Origin: Nevskiales bacterium
Lineage (GTDB): Bacteria; Pseudomonadota; Gammaproteobacteria; Steroidobacterales; GCA-2729495
Reading direction: 5' to 3'
Length of the DNA: 55,486 nucleotides
Assembly (NCBI GenBank): GCA_011526045.1
Contig: WYBE01000024.1
Location: forward strand, 1 to 55,486
The position numbers and the translations under genes were made by a program. The notes under the pieces were generated by a model. The model was given only the letters and a program-made list of their open reading frames with translations, searched no databases and was not told the DNA's origin. Shown here piece after piece: positions 53,227 to 55,486 of the stretch (position 1 is the first letter of the stretch; the number at the start of each line of letters is the position of its first letter).

Positions 53227-54993
53227 TTACATGCCCAGGCGGCGCAGCGCCACGTACCAGGCCACATCAAGATTGATGACGAAGAAGTGCACCAGCACCG
53301 CAGCGATGATCATCGCCACAGGCGCGAAGACCAGCGCGTAGAGGCGCATGTTGCGCTTGTGCGTCATGTCCTCGGTGTTCTGGATGAGCGGGATCTCGGC
53401 GAGCGGTGGCGAGCCCTGCACGCGCTCCACGGCACGGGCGCTGTTGACCGAGCTGTCCATGGACTCGGCGAACTGCGGCAGCCCGAAGGCAATGGCGAGA
53501 CACAGGACGGCTAGCAGCGCCAGCAGGACCGGCCGGTTGGGGCTGGACGGCTGCAGCGGCAGATCGGGCGGCTCGACCAGCGTGAAACGCTCGCCCTTGC
53601 TTTGCGTTTCGAGCGCCTGGCCCATTTGCGCGGTGAACAGCCGGCCGCGCGCAGCCTGGTAGCTCGCGCTAGCGGTTTCCAGCCGCCGCATGAGCGCGGA
53701 CAACTCGCGCTCGACCTCGGAGCTTGCACCGATACGCTTCTCGTACTGGGCAATGCGGGCCTGCACCTCAGCGCGCTGGCCACGCAGGGTCGCTTCCTGG
53801 ATATCCAGGTTCTTGCGTTGCGCCTGAACCTGGATATAGACGGGGTTGTTCGGCTCCTCGCGACTGCGGTTCGGCCGCTCGGCGGGAACCGCGGCACGGT
53901 TCGCCTCCAGGCTCGCAATCTGGCGCAGCAGGCGGGCCACTTCCGGATGATCGTCGCTGTAGCGCTCGCGGGCCATCGCGAGTTTCCCTCGCAGATCCGC
54001 CAGCTGCGCGGCCGAATTCTCCGGGCGGACGTCATTGCCGACCTCGAGCTGGAGCGCTTCGATGTCGCGGCGTATCCGCTGGACATCCGGGTGATCGGGG
54101 CTGTAGCGGCCCTCGAGGATCGCAAGCTGGCTCTGTAGTGCCCGCAACTGGTCGGCCGGCGGGGCGACGCCGCGGCCGTCGGGCATCGTCATGGTCTTCA
54201 TCGGCTCGATCTGCGCGAGCTGCGCGTCGACCAGCACACGCGATTCGCTGAGTGCCCGGATCTGGCGGTCGATATCGAGGAGTTCCTGGTCGGCACGTTG
54301 CAACATCTGCTGGTTGACCGGCGTCTGCTGCGGCAGGCTGCCTTCGTTCTCCTGCTTCAGCTTGGCGATCTGCCCTTCGATTTCCCGCACGCCGGTATCG
54401 AGTCGGTTCACCTCCGCCTGCATGAACTCACTGGTCTGGGCGGTTTGCTCGGTGCGCGCGCGGACATTCTCATTGAGGTAGAGCGAGACGAGTTCGTTCG
54501 TTACCTTGCGCGCGACCTCCGGGTTCGGGTGCTCGAATCCGAGGGTGAACGCAATCGTCGAGTTGATCAGCTGACTGGGCCGGTCAGGGTCGGCCAGTTG
54601 CACGTCGACCAGGTCGATGCTGATAAATTTCTGGACCTCGTCGACGAGCATCAGGGTCGGAAGGTAGCGCCGCTGCTTCTGGAAGAGATCGAACTTCTCG
54701 ATGATCTCGGCAAGATTCGTGCGGGTCATCACCCGCTGGTTGATGTACTGGATCTGGCGGGCGGCAAACGTGGTCACGGTGGTCGGCACCAGCCCGGGCG
54801 GGACCTCCGGATCCTCGATCAGGATGGTGGCCGTGGACTTGTAGCTGTTCGGCCACAGGAAGATGACCACCAGGCCGAGTACCAGTACGGCCAGCGCGAT
54901 CTTGAATGCGAAGGCACCGCGACGCCTGAATGCGTCGAGGTAATCCTGCAGTGACTTGGAGTGTTCCTCTGGAATGGCGATGTCGTATGCCAT
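53227..54993 (-). CDS. Wzz/GNVR chain-length determinant, copy 2
   Basis: 588 aa, paralogue of the copy at 49176. First span about 30-50 (FKIALAVLVLGLVVIFLW), long periplasmic coiled-coil region (about 180-440), the PPDLPLQPSSPNRPVLLALLAV block near the C-terminus, and a last span (about 555-575) ending in VAWYVALRRLGM. It starts 85 bp before the shared activator half-site at 55078. First gene of the minus unit wzz2-kinase2-[array]-ATPase. Confidence 0.93.
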   Translation of the reverse strand: MAYDIAIPEEHSKSLQDYLDAFRRRGAFAFKIALAVLVLGLVVIFLWPNSYKSTATILIEDPEVPPGLVPTTVTTFAARQIQYINQRVMTRTNLAEIIEKFDLFQKQRRYLPTLMLVDEVQKFISIDLVDVQLADPDRPSQLINSTIAFTLGFEHPNPEVARKVTNELVSLYLNENVRARTEQTAQTSEFMQAEVNRLDTGVREIEGQIAKLKQENEGSLPQQTPVNQQMLQRADQELLDIDRQIRALSESRVLVDAQLAQIEPMKTMTMPDGRGVAPPADQLRALQSQLAILEGRYSPDHPDVQRIRRDIEALQLEVGNDVRPENSAAQLADLRGKLAMARERYSDDHPEVARLLRQIASLEANRAAVPAERPNRSREEPNNPVYIQVQAQRKNLDIQEATLRGQRAEVQARIAQYEKRIGASSEVERELSALMRRLETASASYQAARGRLFTAQMGQALETQSKGERFTLVEPPDLPLQPSSPNRPVLLALLAVLCLAIAFGLPQFAESMDSSVNSARAVERVQGSPPLAEIPLIQNTEDMTHKRNMRLYALVFAPVAMIIAAVLVHFFVINLDVAWYVALRRLGM

Positions 54994-55486
54994 GCGTCTG
55001 CGCAGCTCTCTCCGGGTAGGGGCCTGGCCGGTTCCTGTCGTGATGGCAACCGGGAAATCTTACCGATCAGGGCACCTGGCGTATGTGACCAGGCGCCCAA
55101 AAATATGACGTAACCCTCTGAATAAATTGACTTGAATCGTGCTCCGGCGATCCGGGAGGCGCAATATAGCATTATCGTTCGAAGCCGTCGCGCCGCGCCG
55201 CATGCCGGCAGGACCCAGCCCCGCGACTTTCACGGGGGCCGGTTAAGGATTCATTAACGCACCATCGGCCCATTTCTGCATGGCCGGCACGGCGATCGCG
55301 GAGTCAGTCCACCCGCTCCCCCGGCTCTCCCAGGCAAAAAAAAGGTTCATCGGCGATCTGCGGGAATGTCGTGGATTACTGGTGGAGGATGCGGTGGTCC
55401 CGCCCGCCGGCGCGTGCCGCTCCTCGCACGTCCCTGTGCTCGTCGCTATGGGTTGCGCCGGCTGCTGCCCTCCTGGCAACCGGCTC
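54994..55486. other. 493-bp leader and right edge
   Basis: No supportable gene; the minus-strand frame at 55243-55479 is low-complexity and has no recognisable features. Downstream of the wzz2 promoter region I noted a short inverted repeat GTTAA-N7-TTAAC at 55242-55258 and an A8 run near 55336-55343. Genes may lie beyond the edge. Confidence 0.5.
55057..55092 (-). promoter_or_regulatory. Promoter with activator site for wzz copy 2
   Basis: On the minus strand CTGGTCACATACGCC (55092-55078) lies 15 bp before TAAGAT (55062-55057); the wzz2 start is 63 bp beyond. It matches the wzz copy 1 site at 14 of 15 positions and the same spacing. Confidence 0.55.

Noticed and set aside
54298..54954. Plus-strand frames across the wzz and kinase genes
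   Set aside because: They are shadows of the minus-strand genes, which have clear domains.
55243..55479. A 78-codon minus-strand frame at the right edge, considered as a CTERM-type substrate
   Set aside because: The C-terminus lacks a hydrophobic span and basic tail, and there is no signal peptide.

Overview
The window is high-GC DNA with dense gene packing, many 1-4 nt stop/start overlaps and many REP-type palindromes carrying a GTAG head. Together with a gamma-type glutaminyl-tRNA synthetase, a TonB-dependent receptor and an exosortase-linked polysaccharide locus, this points to a gammaproteobacterium near the Xanthomonadales/Nevskiales/Steroidobacter lineages. That placement is an inference from gene content; no rRNA or tRNA gene was seen.

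Layout. (1) 1-8.9 kb is a housekeeping and accessory block: an SDR oxidoreductase-glnS pair (minus), a TonB-dependent receptor (plus), a small orphan protein with a clear promoter and operator, and a hydantoinase-like amidohydrolase, separated by arrays of REP doublets. (2) 8.9-17.9 kb opens the polysaccharide locus. A secreted trypsin-like protease is translationally coupled to an asparagine synthase-type amidotransferase (minus). Divergent from it runs a plus-strand run: glycosyltransferase, heparinase II/III-family protein, glycosyltransferase, acetyltransferase, methyltransferase. (3) 17.9-29.0 kb is a tight nine-gene minus operon: carbamoyltransferase, SxtJ-like protein, 50-aa DUF5989-like protein, Wzx flippase, Wzy polymerase/ligase, GT-C-like membrane protein, GT4, beta-helix protein, GT4. 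(4) 29.3-31.4 kb holds gmd and fcl, which make GDP-L-fucose. (5) 31.6-38.3 kb (minus) holds a second Wzy-like protein, a GT4, a WecG/TagA-type transferase, a WcaJ-type initiating phosphotransferase and an exosortase-EpsI fusion of XrtD type. (6) 38.6-45.1 kb (plus) holds a GH-A-like secreted protein, a GT4, a methyltransferase, a second flippase and a ParB-like/methyltransferase fusion. (7) 45.2-55.0 kb (minus) holds a large secreted beta-helix protein and two Wzz-plus-BY-kinase pairs flanking an ExeA-like ATPase, with an eight-unit 54-bp REP-derived tandem array inside.

Taken together this is a large exopolysaccharide factory. Lipid-linked initiation (WcaJ type), fucose supply, at least five GT4 enzymes plus a WecG-type and a GT-C-type enzyme, decoration (acetyl, carbamoyl, methyl, amide), flipping and polymerisation (two Wzx, two Wzy), chain-length control with tyrosine kinases (two sets) and secreted polysaccharide-acting proteins are all present. 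An outer-membrane Wza-type exporter and any CTERM-tagged exosortase substrate were not seen here.

The main regulatory observation is a repeated promoter layout. A TCACA half-site lies 21-22 bp upstream of a -10-like hexamer before both wzz genes, gmd and asnB. The asnB copy is part of a nearly complete TGTGA-N6-TCACA palindrome, as expected for a CRP/Clp-type activator.
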